Source: a virus
IMG/VR virus record: IMGVR_UViG_3300035703_000464
Coordinates: 1 to 20,524 of that record
Reading direction: 5' to 3' (one strand)
Length of the DNA: 20,524 bases
This document shows, one piece after another, positions 7,241-15,163 of the stretch. The notes beneath the pieces are model-generated. The model was not told the DNA's origin. It worked only from the letters and a program-made list of their open reading frames with translations, and made no database searches. Every line of letters starts with the position of its first letter. The first letter of the stretch is position 1. The translations under genes and the position numbers were made by a program.

Positions 7241-7569
7241 TATGCAATCTCGCTTCCAAATGCTGAGAACGTTAGGTCAGCAGTTGATGCGTAAACCGTA
7301 ACAACATCAGTGTCACCTAACGTAGCGCCAATAGTAATAAATGTGCTGTTGTTTGCAGTAATTGCTGCGTCATATGCAATGTAGTGTGATGTAGCAAGTG
7401 ACGCTCCGTCAGGACGAATAGCCACACGGAATGTTGCATTAGATGCTCCACGATTACATACAGCAATAGTTGAAACTACAGCCTGGGTGCTTGATGGCAC
7501 TGTGTATAGAGTTGTCGCTGTTGTTGCACTAGGCGCTGACTGCCCTAGTACTTTATATGTAGTTGCCAT
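7240..7569 (-). CDS. Small beta-rich tail protein, second copy, 109 aa
   Basis: Strand-rich Thr/Ala/Ser-rich protein without Lys beyond the N-terminus. It shares TTLYTVPSST, the following V..I.V.N...SNATF pattern, and the C-terminal EIA with the 100-residue protein at 8779-9081, so the two are paralogues. Each copy is followed directly by a Gly-rich adhesin gene, here through a TAATG overlap, which suggests that the small protein is an adaptor joining the adhesin to the tail. From memory such small proteins with a LYTVP..T..VV..I.V.N pattern are common among phage tail genes. Exact role unknown. Confidence 0.75.
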   Translation of the reverse strand: MATTYKVLGQSAPSATTATTLYTVPSSTQAVVSTIAVCNRGASNATFRVAIRPDGASLATSHYIAYDAAITANNSTFITIGATLGDTDVVTVYASTADLTFSAFGSEIA

Positions 7570-7572
7570 TGG

Positions 7573-7710
7573 TTATGCTCCCATTGTCATTAGTGCTGTC
7601 GGGGTTGAGTCAGGCAAAGGAATGGCAGCGATAGACGCTGCCACCTCTGCATCTGTTGCCAAGCCTGTTGCAGAACCTGCAAGGTTGGCTAGGTCACGGG
7701 CTTTTGTCAT
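7573..7710 (-). CDS. Tiny tail-associated protein with TKARDLANLA motif, 45 aa
   Basis: ATG at 7710 overlaps the stop of the 63-residue gene (ATGA), and TAA at 7575-7573 lies three bases before the next ATG. The product starts MTKARDLANLAGSATGLATD and ends ALMTMGA. The TKARDLANLA motif is familiar from the ends or joints of phage tail-fibre proteins; here it stands alone as a 45-residue gene. It has no membrane segment. It may be a detached fibre piece left by module shuffling, or a small linker peptide. The tight junctions on both sides support a real gene. Confidence 0.68.
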   Translation of the reverse strand: MTKARDLANLAGSATGLATDAEVAASIAAIPLPDSTPTALMTMGA

Positions 7711-7898
7711 TCAGTCTCTTCTTCCGTGGCTACAACTGGAGCAATAAATGTAGAGCCATCATAGGTTCCACCAATTACTGCTGGGTTTTCATCTGTGTAT
7801 TCAACACAGGTAAGACCAGTTACTTCTTCTGCTACCTCTTTTGAATCTGCAACGATAATATTTGTTACTTGATTTCCTGTAAGCACTGCAAAGTTCAT
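7707..7898 (-). CDS. Small conserved-looking phage protein in the adhesin region, 63 aa
   Basis: Begins MNFAVLTGNQVTNIIVADS, then EVAEEVTGLTCVEYTDENPA, and ends in an acidic tail (VVATEEETE). The start is supported by AGAGGAG 8 bases upstream. From memory, similar 60-80-residue proteins accompany tail-fibre genes in cyanophages and other aquatic phages. No catalytic motif is visible. It lies between the two adhesin modules and may be a fibre assembly helper or a tip component. The stop overlaps the next ATG. Confidence 0.72.
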   Translation of the reverse strand: MNFAVLTGNQVTNIIVADSKEVAEEVTGLTCVEYTDENPAVIGGTYDGSTFIAPVVATEEETE

Positions 7899-7912
7899 TA
7901 TTTTTTCTCCTC

Positions 7913-8779
7913 TTAGTAGTAAATTAATACGCAGCCTGCGCCTCCTGCGCCACCTGCTCCAGCAGTAGAATTATTTGCACCACCACCGCCGCCGCCACCG
8001 CCACCGCCTGAACCTCCAGCACCACCTGCACCACCTGCACCAGAAGTTCCATTAGAACCATTAGAACCATTGGCTAAGATTCCCGCTCCGCCTCCGCCTC
8101 CGCCTGACCTAGGTTGGTTTCCTCCTGCACCTGTTCCGCCAGAGCCGCCTGTGTAAAGTGAATTAGAACCACCTGCCCCTCCAGTTGCTCCATTACCAGA
8201 ACCACCATTTGGTGAAGAACCCCCTCCACCACCGCCGCCTGGTCCATTTGTTCCAGGACCACCAGCGCCACCAGCAAGACCTTGGTAACCATTGCTACCG
8301 CCGCCACCGCCACCGCCACCAGAGTTTGCGACTAATCCTGGTGAACCTGTTTGGTCTGTGCCACCAGTTGCACCATTGGCACCACCAACAGTTAACCCTA
8401 AAAGAGAACTAGTAGAACCTCCAGCGCCAAAGCCACCGCCTCCGCCCATTGCAAATAGTCCACCAACAAATGTTCTACCACCTAAAGAATTAGCGCTTCC
8501 GCCAGCACCGATAGTTACAGATGTAAAAGTAGCAGGTAGCCAACCTTGAACAATTGCTCCTCCACCACCGCCAGTTGGTCCTTGGGCACCACTTGAACCA
8601 GAGCCACTTCCACCACCTTGACCACCACCAACTGCAACTACATATACCTGTGAAACAGGAAATGAAAGACCAGTAGTTGTAGATGTGTAAGTATTGCGAA
8701 GTGTTAGACCAGAAGGTACGCCAACTATTGTTGGTGGGTTAGATGCTGATGAAGGAATAGGAAAAATTGATACACCCAT
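7913..8779 (-). CDS. Gly-rich tail adhesin, first copy, 288 aa
   Basis: An N-terminal strand-rich segment (LTLRNTYTSTTTG, then VYVVAVGGG) precedes a long stretch of Gly runs separated by short Ser/Asn/Thr/Pro loops, ending AGCVLIYY. It is paralogous to the gene at 6467-7240, with matching start, GW(L/V)PA and TIGAGG motifs and C-terminus, while the loops differ. Gly-rich phage adhesins of this type are thought to form a polyglycine-helix core with variable receptor-binding loops. ATG at 8779 overlaps the stop of the upstream small beta protein (TAATG). Gly codons make many CCACCGCC-like repeats on the plus strand, which could favour recombination. Adhesin role is inference. Confidence 0.8.
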   Translation of the reverse strand: MGVSIFPIPSSASNPPTIVGVPSGLTLRNTYTSTTTGLSFPVSQVYVVAVGGGQGGGSGSGSSGAQGPTGGGGGAIVQGWLPATFTSVTIGAGGSANSLGGRTFVGGLFAMGGGGGFGAGGSTSSLLGLTVGGANGATGGTDQTGSPGLVANSGGGGGGGGSNGYQGLAGGAGGPGTNGPGGGGGGGSSPNGGSGNGATGGAGGSNSLYTGGSGGTGAGGNQPRSGGGGGGAGILANGSNGSNGTSGAGGAGGAGGSGGGGGGGGGGANNSTAGAGGAGGAGCVLIYY

Positions 8780-9081
8780 TACGCTATCTCCACTCCGCTA
8801 ATATGGAATCGAACTGTTGTCGCTGATGCAAGACCAGCAATAATCTTTGTTGTAGCAAGTACCTGCTTGAGGTCAAACATTGCTGTTGTATTTGCAGCCA
8901 GTGCTACATCCTTGAACAAGTCAACTGAATCTAGTGTGATTGTAAAAGTAGCAGATGTTGCTGCTGAGTTAGTTACTACAATATTAGTTACTACTGTAGT
9001 TGTTGAAGAAGGAACTGTATATAGGGTTGTGCTTGATGTTGATGCTGCTGTTCTAGCCAGAGCCTTAGTTGTTGTAGCCAT
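8779..9081 (-). CDS. Small beta-rich tail protein, first copy, 100 aa
   Basis: Thr/Ala/Val-rich protein with the motif STTLYTVPSSTTTVVTNIVV and C-terminal GVEIA, paralogous to the protein at 7240-7569. It directly follows the large fibre gene (gap of 16 bases) and precedes the first Gly-rich adhesin with a TAATG overlap. Likely a small tail-tip or adaptor component; no catalytic features. Confidence 0.74.
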   Translation of the reverse strand: MATTTKALARTAASTSSTTLYTVPSSTTTVVTNIVVTNSAATSATFTITLDSVDLFKDVALAANTTAMFDLKQVLATTKIIAGLASATTVRFHISGVEIA

Positions 9082-9097
9082 TAGTTACTACCCTTTC

Positions 9098-11272
9098 TTA
9101 GTACGCACCCATTATGTTCATAATGGTGTTGTCGTTTTCGGTTGTTGCGTTTGTGTTAACAGTTGTAATAGTTGCATAAGTCGATGCTGCAGTTGAAGAT
9201 GTCAAGTAAGATGACAGGTCTACCTGCGCCCACTCAAGACCAGTTGCTGTAGACGAGTTAGCCTTGAGGAAATATCCATTAGTGCCAAGTGCTAACTTGC
9301 CTGGCGTGTCTGCGCTAGTAGCAACTAAAATGTCACCCTTTGCGTCAAAGAGTGAACGAGCAATTGAGTCTGCTAGTTCAAAGGCTGTAAAGGTAATAAT
9401 CTCCACAATGTCATTTGCAGCCAACGCTGATAGAGATGTAATGCTTGAGCCATTAGATGCTGTGTAATCAGATGTACGAGCAAGAAGTACACCGTTAAGG
9501 TATACCTGCTCTTTGCCTGGGATATAAGCAAGTGTTAACCCATTAGCATCAGGACCTGAAACTGAAGTTTCTCCGCCAGATGCTGTGTAGCGGAATCGGT
9601 AGATGTCAGCAGTAGATGAGATTGAACCCCACTCTGTGCCAGTCCACGCGTACATTGCATTAGTAGATGAATTCCAGTAGATAGCACCTACAAGAAGTGT
9701 ATTGCCATCATTGTCTACAGATGGAGCAGTTGACTTGGCTCCTAGGTAACGGTCATCAAAGTTGTCGTAAGTCGTAGCAGCGGCAGCAGCACTTGCTGCA
9801 GCAGCAGTAGCAGAACCAGCAACTGTATCTACATACGCCTTAGTGGCAGCGTGTAGGTCTACAGTTGGAGCACCTGACAAAGTGAGAGCACCCGTCATTG
9901 TTGAACCTGACTTGAGTACGAATGACTCATAGACAGTTCCGCCTGACTGGATTGCGCTAGCAATTTCACCAAGTGTGTCAAGTGTAGATGGTGCTGAGTT
10001 AACTAGGTCTGCAACCTTTGTATCTACATACAACTTAGTCGCAGCATCTGCATTGTCAGTTGGTGTAGCAAGTGATGTTACCTTTTGGCTATTGAGTGAT
10101 ACTGAGCCAGTAGGCGCTGCCATCTGGTCTAGACGATTAGTACGCACTGCAGTGTTAAAATCTGAAATAGTAGATGCAGTTTGAGTGCCAGTATGGTTGG
10201 CACGTGCGTATGGGTCAGATACCATCTTGGCTGCAGTGATTGTTCCATCTGCGATGTCAGAGGCAACGATAGTTCCGTCAACTAAGTCAGCAGAGGTGAT
10301 TGTTCCACCAAGGTCTAACTTAGTCTTAGCGATTGCTGCTGATGCGTTAATGTCAGCGTTAACGATAGTACCATTAGCAATCATCGTTGAGGTTACTGTA
10401 CCTGTATCAGCAGCAGTAATTGCTGTACCTGAAATCTTTGTTGCTGCGATAGCAGCAGAAGCATTTATGTCAGCATCTACAATTGTGCCATTAGCAATCA
10501 TTGTTGAGGTGACAGTGCCAGTGTCTGTTGTATAAACACCGTTAGTTACTGTTCCAGCATTTCCTGAAACTGTGCCAGTTACGTTACCTGTCAAGTTACC
10601 TGTGAAGGTACCTGCAATAGTTCCTGTACCAGTAATCGTTGGGCTAGTAATTGTAGGAGTAGCAATTGTTGGGCTAGTGCCAAACACTGCAGAGCCTGTT
10701 CCAGTCTCATCTGTGAGAGCAGAACGTAGGTTTGCGCTAGATGGAGTTCCAAGGAATGTAGCAACTCCTGTACCTAAGCCAGACACACCAGTTGAGATTG
10801 GTAAACCAGTTGCATTAGTAAGAGTTCCAGATGCTGGAGTACCAAGTGCTGGAGTAGTAAGAGTTGGAGAAGTTAGAGTCTTATTGGTTAAAGTCTGAGT
10901 ATCTGTTGTACCAACTACAGAACCAGTTACACCGTGAACTCCAGTGCTTGCTTCGATGTGGGTATTGGCTTCGCGGTAGTCACGACCAATTGCCATATGT
11001 CGAACTACTGCACCTGCTGAGTGAGCCTGTCCTGTTGAACCGTCAACTCCACGAACGATTGTTAGTGTGTTAGTGCTGACGGCACTGACGTCTACAATTT
11101 CTTCGAGTGCTGTATCTGGGTCGATGACAACTGTGAAGAGTTCTCCAGCAGAGATGGTTACACCACCTAGTAAGCCAGAGCCTGATACAACAGTCGCTGA
11201 TGTTCCAGACGATGTGAGTGCGCCAGTCAGCGTAGTTTGCTGAGAGCGGGATGAGTATTTTCTAGTTGTCAT
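9098..11272 (-). CDS. Tail fibre protein, 724 aa
   Basis: Long fibrous protein rich in Thr, Ser, Ala, Gly and Val. The N-terminal 100 residues ([39 protein letters not shown]) look like a virion-attachment domain; the latter pattern is common near the start of phage fibres. The middle (about 115-350) is repetitive: [20 protein letters not shown] and [16 protein letters not shown] stretches and a 30-residue near-duplicate. Around 396-417 and 460-480 are KVTSL.TPT...DAATK.YVD and [23 protein letters not shown] units, standard phage fibre motifs. An Ala-rich helix follows near 483-496 and a QVYLNGVLL strand near 590. Start ATG at 11272 follows AGGAACC. It probably forms a trimeric side or tip fibre; trimerisation is family knowledge, not seen. 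Confidence 0.88.
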   Translation of the reverse strand: MTTRKYSSRSQQTTLTGALTSSGTSATVVSGSGLLGGVTISAGELFTVVIDPDTALEEIVDVSAVSTNTLTIVRGVDGSTGQAHSAGAVVRHMAIGRDYREANTHIEASTGVHGVTGSVVGTTDTQTLTNKTLTSPTLTTPALGTPASGTLTNATGLPISTGVSGLGTGVATFLGTPSSANLRSALTDETGTGSAVFGTSPTIATPTITSPTITGTGTIAGTFTGNLTGNVTGTVSGNAGTVTNGVYTTDTGTVTSTMIANGTIVDADINASAAIAATKISGTAITAADTGTVTSTMIANGTIVNADINASAAIAKTKLDLGGTITSADLVDGTIVASDIADGTITAAKMVSDPYARANHTGTQTASTISDFNTAVRTNRLDQMAAPTGSVSLNSQKVTSLATPTDNADAATKLYVDTKVADLVNSAPSTLDTLGEIASAIQSGGTVYESFVLKSGSTMTGALTLSGAPTVDLHAATKAYVDTVAGSATAAAASAAAAATTYDNFDDRYLGAKSTAPSVDNDGNTLLVGAIYWNSSTNAMYAWTGTEWGSISSTADIYRFRYTASGGETSVSGPDANGLTLAYIPGKEQVYLNGVLLARTSDYTASNGSSITSLSALAANDIVEIITFTAFELADSIARSLFDAKGDILVATSADTPGKLALGTNGYFLKANSSTATGLEWAQVDLSSYLTSSTAASTYATITTVNTNATTENDNTIMNIMGAY
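10319..10525 (-). repeat. Near-perfect 30-residue repeat pair inside the tail fibre gene
   Basis: Residues 250-279 and 289-318 of the fibre both read [16 protein letters not shown] followed by (D/N)[10 protein letters not shown] and (A/K)TK, with a 39-residue period. DNA copies are 10436-10525 and 10319-10408. A weaker related stretch follows ([20 protein letters not shown]). Typical of shaft repeats that change fibre length. Confidence 0.85.
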
Positions 11273-11280
11273 TCAGGTTC

Positions 11281-12204
11281 CTATCGGCGGGAGAAGTGAA
11301 CTCGTGGTGGGTAATTCTTTTGATGTGACTTTGTTTCCTCTTGCAAACGCTGTGAGTACAAAGCGTAAAGTTGCTTGGTCGCACTCTGTGAAGCACCGTA
11401 TGGGCGCTTGCTGTCTGTCTCGTCAGCCTGTGGGCTAACCTGAGCAGCACGTGCTGGGTCAAGGAATGATAGAAGTCTGTATGCAGTTCCGAGGATTACA
11501 ACATCTCGTGTTGACTCTGGAAGTCCTGTCTGCGTTGCATAATCTTGTGAGTTAGTTGTGAACTCAACTGGGTCAGTTGCATACACAATTCGGACTGAAC
11601 GTCCTGGGATTGGTGCTTGACCTAGTGTGATTGTCTGTGCGTTAGAACCAAATGCTGTGGCATCTGCAGTTGAATCAAAGTCCCACTTGCGAATCGGAAT
11701 CCACTCTTTAGATGGTCCGATTGATTCCCAGGCAACAGTCAAGATAGTCTTGATGTTAAGGTCGTTGAATGCGTATGTTGACTGAGCGGCATTGAAGGTA
11801 AATGATGTGCTCTTGACTGCAAAGATGTTTGCACCCAGTGAGCGGATTGTGTCATTGATTGCACGCTTGACAACATTGCGAGGGAAGGTTGGGGAGATGG
11901 TTACCTTGGAATCTGCGCTATGAGTAGCAGCGGTAGAACCTAGATAACCACGTCCATAGGGAGCAATTGTCGCAGTGTTTGCAATGCGGTCAAATGAATC
12001 GACCCACATCAACTCTTCGTCAATTTCCAAGATTCCCTTACCAACGTTCTCAGTCGAACCCAGAGACAGGATTAGCGGTGAAGCACTTGAAGATGTTGTA
12101 GTAGTAACTGCAGTCCTCAAATAGGTTGCTCGGTCTTGCTGGAATGTATATCCAGACAAGTTCAGGACAACCTCATCAATCATCTGACTCAGGGTGTACG
12201 ACAT
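11281..12204 (-). CDS. Probable head-tail connector or neck protein, 307 aa
   Basis: Starts MSYTLSQMIDEVVLNLSGY and contains a strand-rich central part (ILEIDEELMWVDSFD, YGRGYLGSTAATHS), an FPRNVVKRAINDTIRSLG helix near residue 112, and an Ala/Gln-rich C-terminal helix ending YPPRVHFSRR. The mix of helices at the ends and a beta insertion resembles phage adaptor or neck proteins that join the portal to the tail, and its place between head genes and fibre genes agrees. I do not recognise a specific family with certainty. ATG overlaps the glycosyltransferase stop as TAATG. Confidence 0.6.
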   Translation of the reverse strand: MSYTLSQMIDEVVLNLSGYTFQQDRATYLRTAVTTTTSSSASPLILSLGSTENVGKGILEIDEELMWVDSFDRIANTATIAPYGRGYLGSTAATHSADSKVTISPTFPRNVVKRAINDTIRSLGANIFAVKSTSFTFNAAQSTYAFNDLNIKTILTVAWESIGPSKEWIPIRKWDFDSTADATAFGSNAQTITLGQAPIPGRSVRIVYATDPVEFTTNSQDYATQTGLPESTRDVVILGTAYRLLSFLDPARAAQVSPQADETDSKRPYGASQSATKQLYALYSQRLQEETKSHQKNYPPRVHFSRR

Positions 12205-12884
12205 TATTTCCTCTTATTCCCTACGAACGCGTCGTAGTAGTTAACATCAAAGGAGAACCGCTTCATATGCGGAACTGTTGCTGCAGTGTGAGCAAAGACT
12301 GGAATGTCAGCCTTGTCACATAGAGCGAAGAAGTAGATATCTTCACCCATAAAACTTTTACCGTGTCCCACATCTGAGAAGAGTGGTGCTGTCGGTAGGA
12401 CCTCACGGATGCGGTCAACTACACTGCGGTGCATCAGGACGAATCCCATACCCGCTGCGCCTACCTGTATTAACTTGTCTTTAGGAAGTGGATGGACTCG
12501 CTTGATTCCTACCTCTTCGCCATTGGCTACGAACCAGAACAAAGTTGGCATTGGTTCCATCAATGGTTCTTCAGGATGGTCAGTTGTGAAGTACACACCC
12601 GTAAGGATTGGTCGCTTCTCAACATCTTTGTTATCCCAAAGTAACTTGAAAGTATCTGGGCTAATGACAACATCTGAGTCGACCCATAGGAGCCAGTCTG
12701 CTTTGTTGCCTTCATACCAGTGATTGATTACTCTGTCACGTTGTCTTGCAATTTGATTGCCTTGGCTACGCAGGGTGGTCACGACTTCAACTCCTGAGTG
12801 GAGCATTACATCTGTGACCCCTTGCATAAACTTGCCATCGACCATACCGTTATCGCACCAGGCGATTGCTAACTTGTCGTTCAT
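12204..12884 (-). CDS. GT-A glycosyltransferase, family 2-like, 226 aa
   Basis: Nucleotide-sugar-dependent glycosyltransferase. The metal-binding DxD is in ADWLLWVDSDVVISPD (D69, D71), following a conserved helix with IARQRDRVINHW. PILTGVYF, a GAAGMGFVLMHRSVVDRI segment and GEDIYFFALCDKADI, with an acidic pair in the position of the catalytic base, complete the usual GT-A layout. There are no membrane helices. ATG at 12884 has AAAGGTGG about 8 bases upstream and is preferred over a GTG nine bases earlier. It sits among head and connector genes, unusual for a host-envelope enzyme, so it may modify virion proteins; alternatively it decorates host glycans. The sugar cannot be inferred. Confidence 0.85.
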   Translation of the reverse strand: MNDKLAIAWCDNGMVDGKFMQGVTDVMLHSGVEVVTTLRSQGNQIARQRDRVINHWYEGNKADWLLWVDSDVVISPDTFKLLWDNKDVEKRPILTGVYFTTDHPEEPLMEPMPTLFWFVANGEEVGIKRVHPLPKDKLIQVGAAGMGFVLMHRSVVDRIREVLPTAPLFSDVGHGKSFMGEDIYFFALCDKADIPVFAHTAATVPHMKRFSFDVNYYDAFVGNKRK

Positions 12885-12899
12885 TGTCCCCACCTTTAT

Positions 12900-13052
12900 T
12901 TATTTTTTCTTTGCTCTTGCGTTATCGACAAGATTTGGATAAGGTCGCCCAGCCTTCTTAGCCATTGCCTTAGCCTTAGCCTTCTGAGCAGGTGTCAGAG
13001 GTGTTGACTTTTTCTTTGGACTCTTCTTGTCCCAAAATGCTTTCTTCACCAT
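12900..13052 (-). CDS. Lys-rich small phage protein, 50 aa
   Basis: An ATG at 13052 opens a 50-codon frame ending TAA at 12900, overlapping the 85-residue gene upstream. The product begins MVKKAFWDKKSPKKK, continues TPLTPAQKAKAKAMAKK and has AGRPYPNLVDNARAKKK at its end. The AGRPYPNLVDN motif is, from memory, repeatedly present in short basic proteins near phage structural genes. It is strongly basic and has no hydrophobic segment, so a DNA-binding or capsid-internal role is possible. Function unknown. Confidence 0.75.
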   Translation of the reverse strand: MVKKAFWDKKSPKKKSTPLTPAQKAKAKAMAKKAGRPYPNLVDNARAKKK

Positions 13053-13303
13053 TTCACCTTATTCGCCCAGTACGCTGCAGACATCTTGCCCTTGGCAATG
13101 TTCTTTGCGTGACGTGCCTTGAATGAAGCCTGACGCTTCGTAGGTTGTCTGTCCCCAGTGACACCCTGTTGACCAAAGCGAATAGTCTTTACCTTCTCGC
13201 CCTCTTTAGCCACAACAACGTGTGACTTAGTTGGGTGAGACGGTGTTCGCTTTGGCTTATTAAAGCCAGAAACTCCTGCTCGCTTTAGTCTTGGGTCTGC
13301 CAT
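13046..13303 (-). CDS. Conserved basic phage head-region protein, 85 aa
   Basis: Begins MADPRLKRAGVSGFNKPKRT, has VKTIRFGQQGVTGDRQ in the middle and SFKARHAKNIAKGKMSAAYWANKVKW at the end. This pattern is widespread in phages, including cyanophages, and I believe it corresponds to DUF6321, though I cannot verify the number. The protein is basic with no membrane segment or catalytic motif. It follows the 41-residue gene with no gap (TAA then ATG). Likely a virion or packaging-associated protein. Confidence 0.8.
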   Translation of the reverse strand: MADPRLKRAGVSGFNKPKRTPSHPTKSHVVVAKEGEKVKTIRFGQQGVTGDRQPTKRQASFKARHAKNIAKGKMSAAYWANKVKW

Positions 13304-13429
13304 TTACTTCTTCTTTGCAGCCTTCTTGACAGCCTTCTTCTTCATCATCTTCTTACCCATCTTCATTTCCATCATCTTTTCAGCCTTGGACTCCATCTTT
13401 TCGCCCATCTTGTATGCCTTTTTCTTCAT
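13304..13429 (-). CDS. Lys/Met-rich micro-protein, 41 aa
   Basis: ATG at 13429 overlaps the TGA of the 141-residue gene (TGATG), and the TAA directly touches the ATG of the next gene. About half of the 41 residues are Lys and nine are Met (MKKKAYKMGEKMESKAEKMM and then MKMGKKMMKKKAVKKAAKKK). Such a peptide could bind DNA or RNA or line the capsid. The precise abutment with both neighbours is the main reason to call it a gene. I know of no function. Confidence 0.62.
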   Translation of the reverse strand: MKKKAYKMGEKMESKAEKMMEMKMGKKMMKKKAVKKAAKKK

Positions 13430-13854
13430 CATTTCTCCACCGCTTTCATCACCTCGGCTACGGATTTCGTAACCTTGTCTGCTCTAACACCCATTGTTCC
13501 TGCGTCGTATGCTTTACCTAGTATCTCGCTTGCCTTGTGTGCAGCCTCAACCTGAGCAGGGTGTGTACCCGCTGGTTGGATTCCTTGGTTTCTAGCATCC
13601 TTGTAGAACTTCAATCTACCCTGCCACTTCTTATCTGAGACAGGTCGACCAGCATCTCCAGTATTTAACTGAAGTCCTTTAGCCTTGCAACCGAAACAAT
13701 CTTCGTCGCACTGCGTGTGGTCAATTGAAACTTCTTCATATTCAAATGGTTTATCTTGTGTCTCATCACAGAGAACGCATCCCCATTTTGTAGCCACAAA
13801 GTCGTGCTCTGGGGTGAAGCCCCAATCAAGTACCTTGCTGATGTGCTGGTGCAT
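13429..13854 (-). CDS. Zinc-ribbon-like small protein, 141 aa
   Basis: N-terminal half carries five Cys: C26 and C29 (GCVLC), C49, C53 and C56 (CDEDCFGC), plus H46, a likely zinc site. The C-terminal half is helical and Lys/Ala-rich (AQVEAAHKASEILGKAYDAG, VTKSVAEVMKAVEK). It lies downstream of the capsid gene within the head cluster, in a run of small coupled genes. It could be a minor virion or regulatory protein. No family recognised with confidence. The start has only a weak AGGGA upstream. Confidence 0.72.
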   Translation of the reverse strand: MHQHISKVLDWGFTPEHDFVATKWGCVLCDETQDKPFEYEEVSIDHTQCDEDCFGCKAKGLQLNTGDAGRPVSDKKWQGRLKFYKDARNQGIQPAGTHPAQVEAAHKASEILGKAYDAGTMGVRADKVTKSVAEVMKAVEK

Positions 13855-13861
13855 AGTGTCC

Positions 13862-14134
13862 CTACTCTGCTACGAAGTTTGCCTCTGTAATGTCAATGTC
13901 TGCTGCAATCATTGCTGCCTTTGTTGCTTCACTGATACCAGGATGTTCGTGTCCACCTAGCCAATACTCGTCATAGGCATCGAGTTGGTCTTGTGTGAAC
14001 CATCGTCCAGTGCTGTATGTGGAGCCATCACGAACTACTGTCAGTCCGCGATTAAGTCGGAAGAAGTAGAACAAGCGGTGTCCACCAGTGGGACCTTCTT
14101 CTACTACAGGTGTAGTAAATAAATAAGTTGTCAT
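13862..14134 (-). CDS. Small protein directly after the capsid gene, 90 aa
   Basis: Begins MTTYLFTTPVVEEGPTGGHR, followed by LFYFFRLNRGLTVVRDG, GRWFTQDQLDAYDEYWLGGHEH and an Ala/Ile-rich end. The ATG at 14134 is chosen because AAGGAG lies 5 bases upstream, better than an alternative start 21 bases earlier. It is aromatic-rich and beta-like in its first half. It lies just behind the post-capsid hairpin. From memory, proteins of this size and pattern follow capsid genes in several actinobacteriophages, perhaps as head-completion or decoration proteins. Function unproven. Confidence 0.72.
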   Translation of the reverse strand: MTTYLFTTPVVEEGPTGGHRLFYFFRLNRGLTVVRDGSTYSTGRWFTQDQLDAYDEYWLGGHEHPGISEATKAAMIAADIDITEANFVAE

Positions 14135-14160
14135 TGTTCTCCTTAATGAACTCACCCCAA

Positions 14161-14191
14161 AGGGGTAGACTTTTCAAATTTGCCTACCCCT
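14161..14191 (-). terminator. Hairpin after the capsid gene, possible partial terminator
   Basis: On the minus strand AGGGGTAG and CTACCCCT form a perfect 8-bp stem around a 15-base loop, 14 bases after the capsid stop codon. Only three T follow, so termination may be partial, or the hairpin may protect the 3' end of capsid mRNA and set its dosage relative to downstream genes. Confidence 0.62.
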
Positions 14192-14204
14192 CAGAGTCAA
14201 TCAA

Positions 14205-15158
14205 CTAAGCGATTGATGAACCTGACTCGATGCGGTATAGAGCCTCTTCACGGAAACGTGCGAAGCCAAGTACGCCGTACCATCCGATTGGACGGAAGCG
14301 GTTCAACTTATCGGTGACTGGACCGATAACTGTGTGTGGCTCTTCTGCCACTGCCTCAGCAAGTGCTTGCTGTCCGCAGATGATTGTGCGGTACACCTTT
14401 GCAGATGAAGCACCATCAGTTGCTACGTATAGGCGTGGTGACTCTACGAAGTAGGCACCCTTGTAACGACCAACTTCTCCAGCCCAGATACGGTCCTGTG
14501 AGATACCGTATGCGTTAGGTACTACCCAACCTGCTGCTGATGATTCAAGCATTAGGTCGTGTGCTACGTCTGGGTGGATTCCAGCCCAGAACTCATTGCC
14601 ACGGCGACCTGAAGCCTTGTTTGTACGCAACTTAGCAACTGCCTTAGCGATGTTCGCTGTTGACAATGTTGCTGCTGCTGTAACTGTTGCTGTTGATGTT
14701 GCTGTTGAACCTGAGTAGATTACGTTTGTTCCGCCGCGTAGTGCTGTCATAGCAAGTGCGTCGATTGAATCTGCCTGGTTGCGTGCCATCAATGTAACGA
14801 TGTCTGGGTCTACTGAGTTCAATGAGAACAACTGTAGAGCACGTGTGTTAGTTGTTGCGTTACCGAACTCCTGCATTGTGATTGTCACAGATGTAGGTGT
14901 TCCGATTGTAACGCCGTCGATGTCTGTAGACTCTGTGAGCGCTGTTGTTGCGTTCGCTAGGTCTGCATACTTCTGTAGGACAACAACGTTTCCGTTGTTT
15001 GTTGGGGATACTGGGCGCTTGTCTGCTACTGCACGAATTAGGGGTTCGTCGCGAAGGGCAAATTCGATAGACTTATCGTATGCCTTCTGTACTAGACCTG
15101 CGCTACCTGCTGTTCCGCCGAGAGACGCTGAGTCTGTCGATGTGTAGTTTGTAGCCAA
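14205..15158 (-). CDS. Major capsid protein, N4-gp56-like (HK97 fold), 317 aa
   Basis: Forms the icosahedral shell. Recognised by the N4-gp56-type segments: PTSVTITMQEFGNATTNTRA at about 87-106, then LQLFSLNSVDP, ARNQADSIDALAMTALRGGTN, the GIHPDVAHDLM loop near 192-202, and the C-terminal FRPIGWYGVLGFARFREEAL. Length is normal. The start is TTG, but with a consensus AGGAGGTG placed ideally upstream and no in-frame ATG nearby. It follows a scaffold-like gene, the usual order, and is separated from downstream genes by a strong hairpin that fits high expression. No N-terminal delta domain is obvious; the separate scaffold gene agrees. Confidence 0.92.
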   Translation of the reverse strand: MATNYTSTDSASLGGTAGSAGLVQKAYDKSIEFALRDEPLIRAVADKRPVSPTNNGNVVVLQKYADLANATTALTESTDIDGVTIGTPTSVTITMQEFGNATTNTRALQLFSLNSVDPDIVTLMARNQADSIDALAMTALRGGTNVIYSGSTATSTATVTAAATLSTANIAKAVAKLRTNKASGRRGNEFWAGIHPDVAHDLMLESSAAGWVVPNAYGISQDRIWAGEVGRYKGAYFVESPRLYVATDGASSAKVYRTIICGQQALAEAVAEEPHTVIGPVTDKLNRFRPIGWYGVLGFARFREEALYRIESGSSIA

Positions 15159-15163
15159 GTGTT

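Noticed and set aside
6467-8779. Repeated CCACCGCC-like units considered as a repeat array or CRISPR
   Set aside because: Units are irregular with no fixed repeat-spacer length and translate as Gly runs in two clear genes.
10185-10898. Plus-strand reading frames of about 110 codons rich in Val, Pro and Ala
   Set aside because: They are antisense to the repetitive tail fibre; no ribosome-binding site or recognisable product, and every firm gene is on the minus strand.
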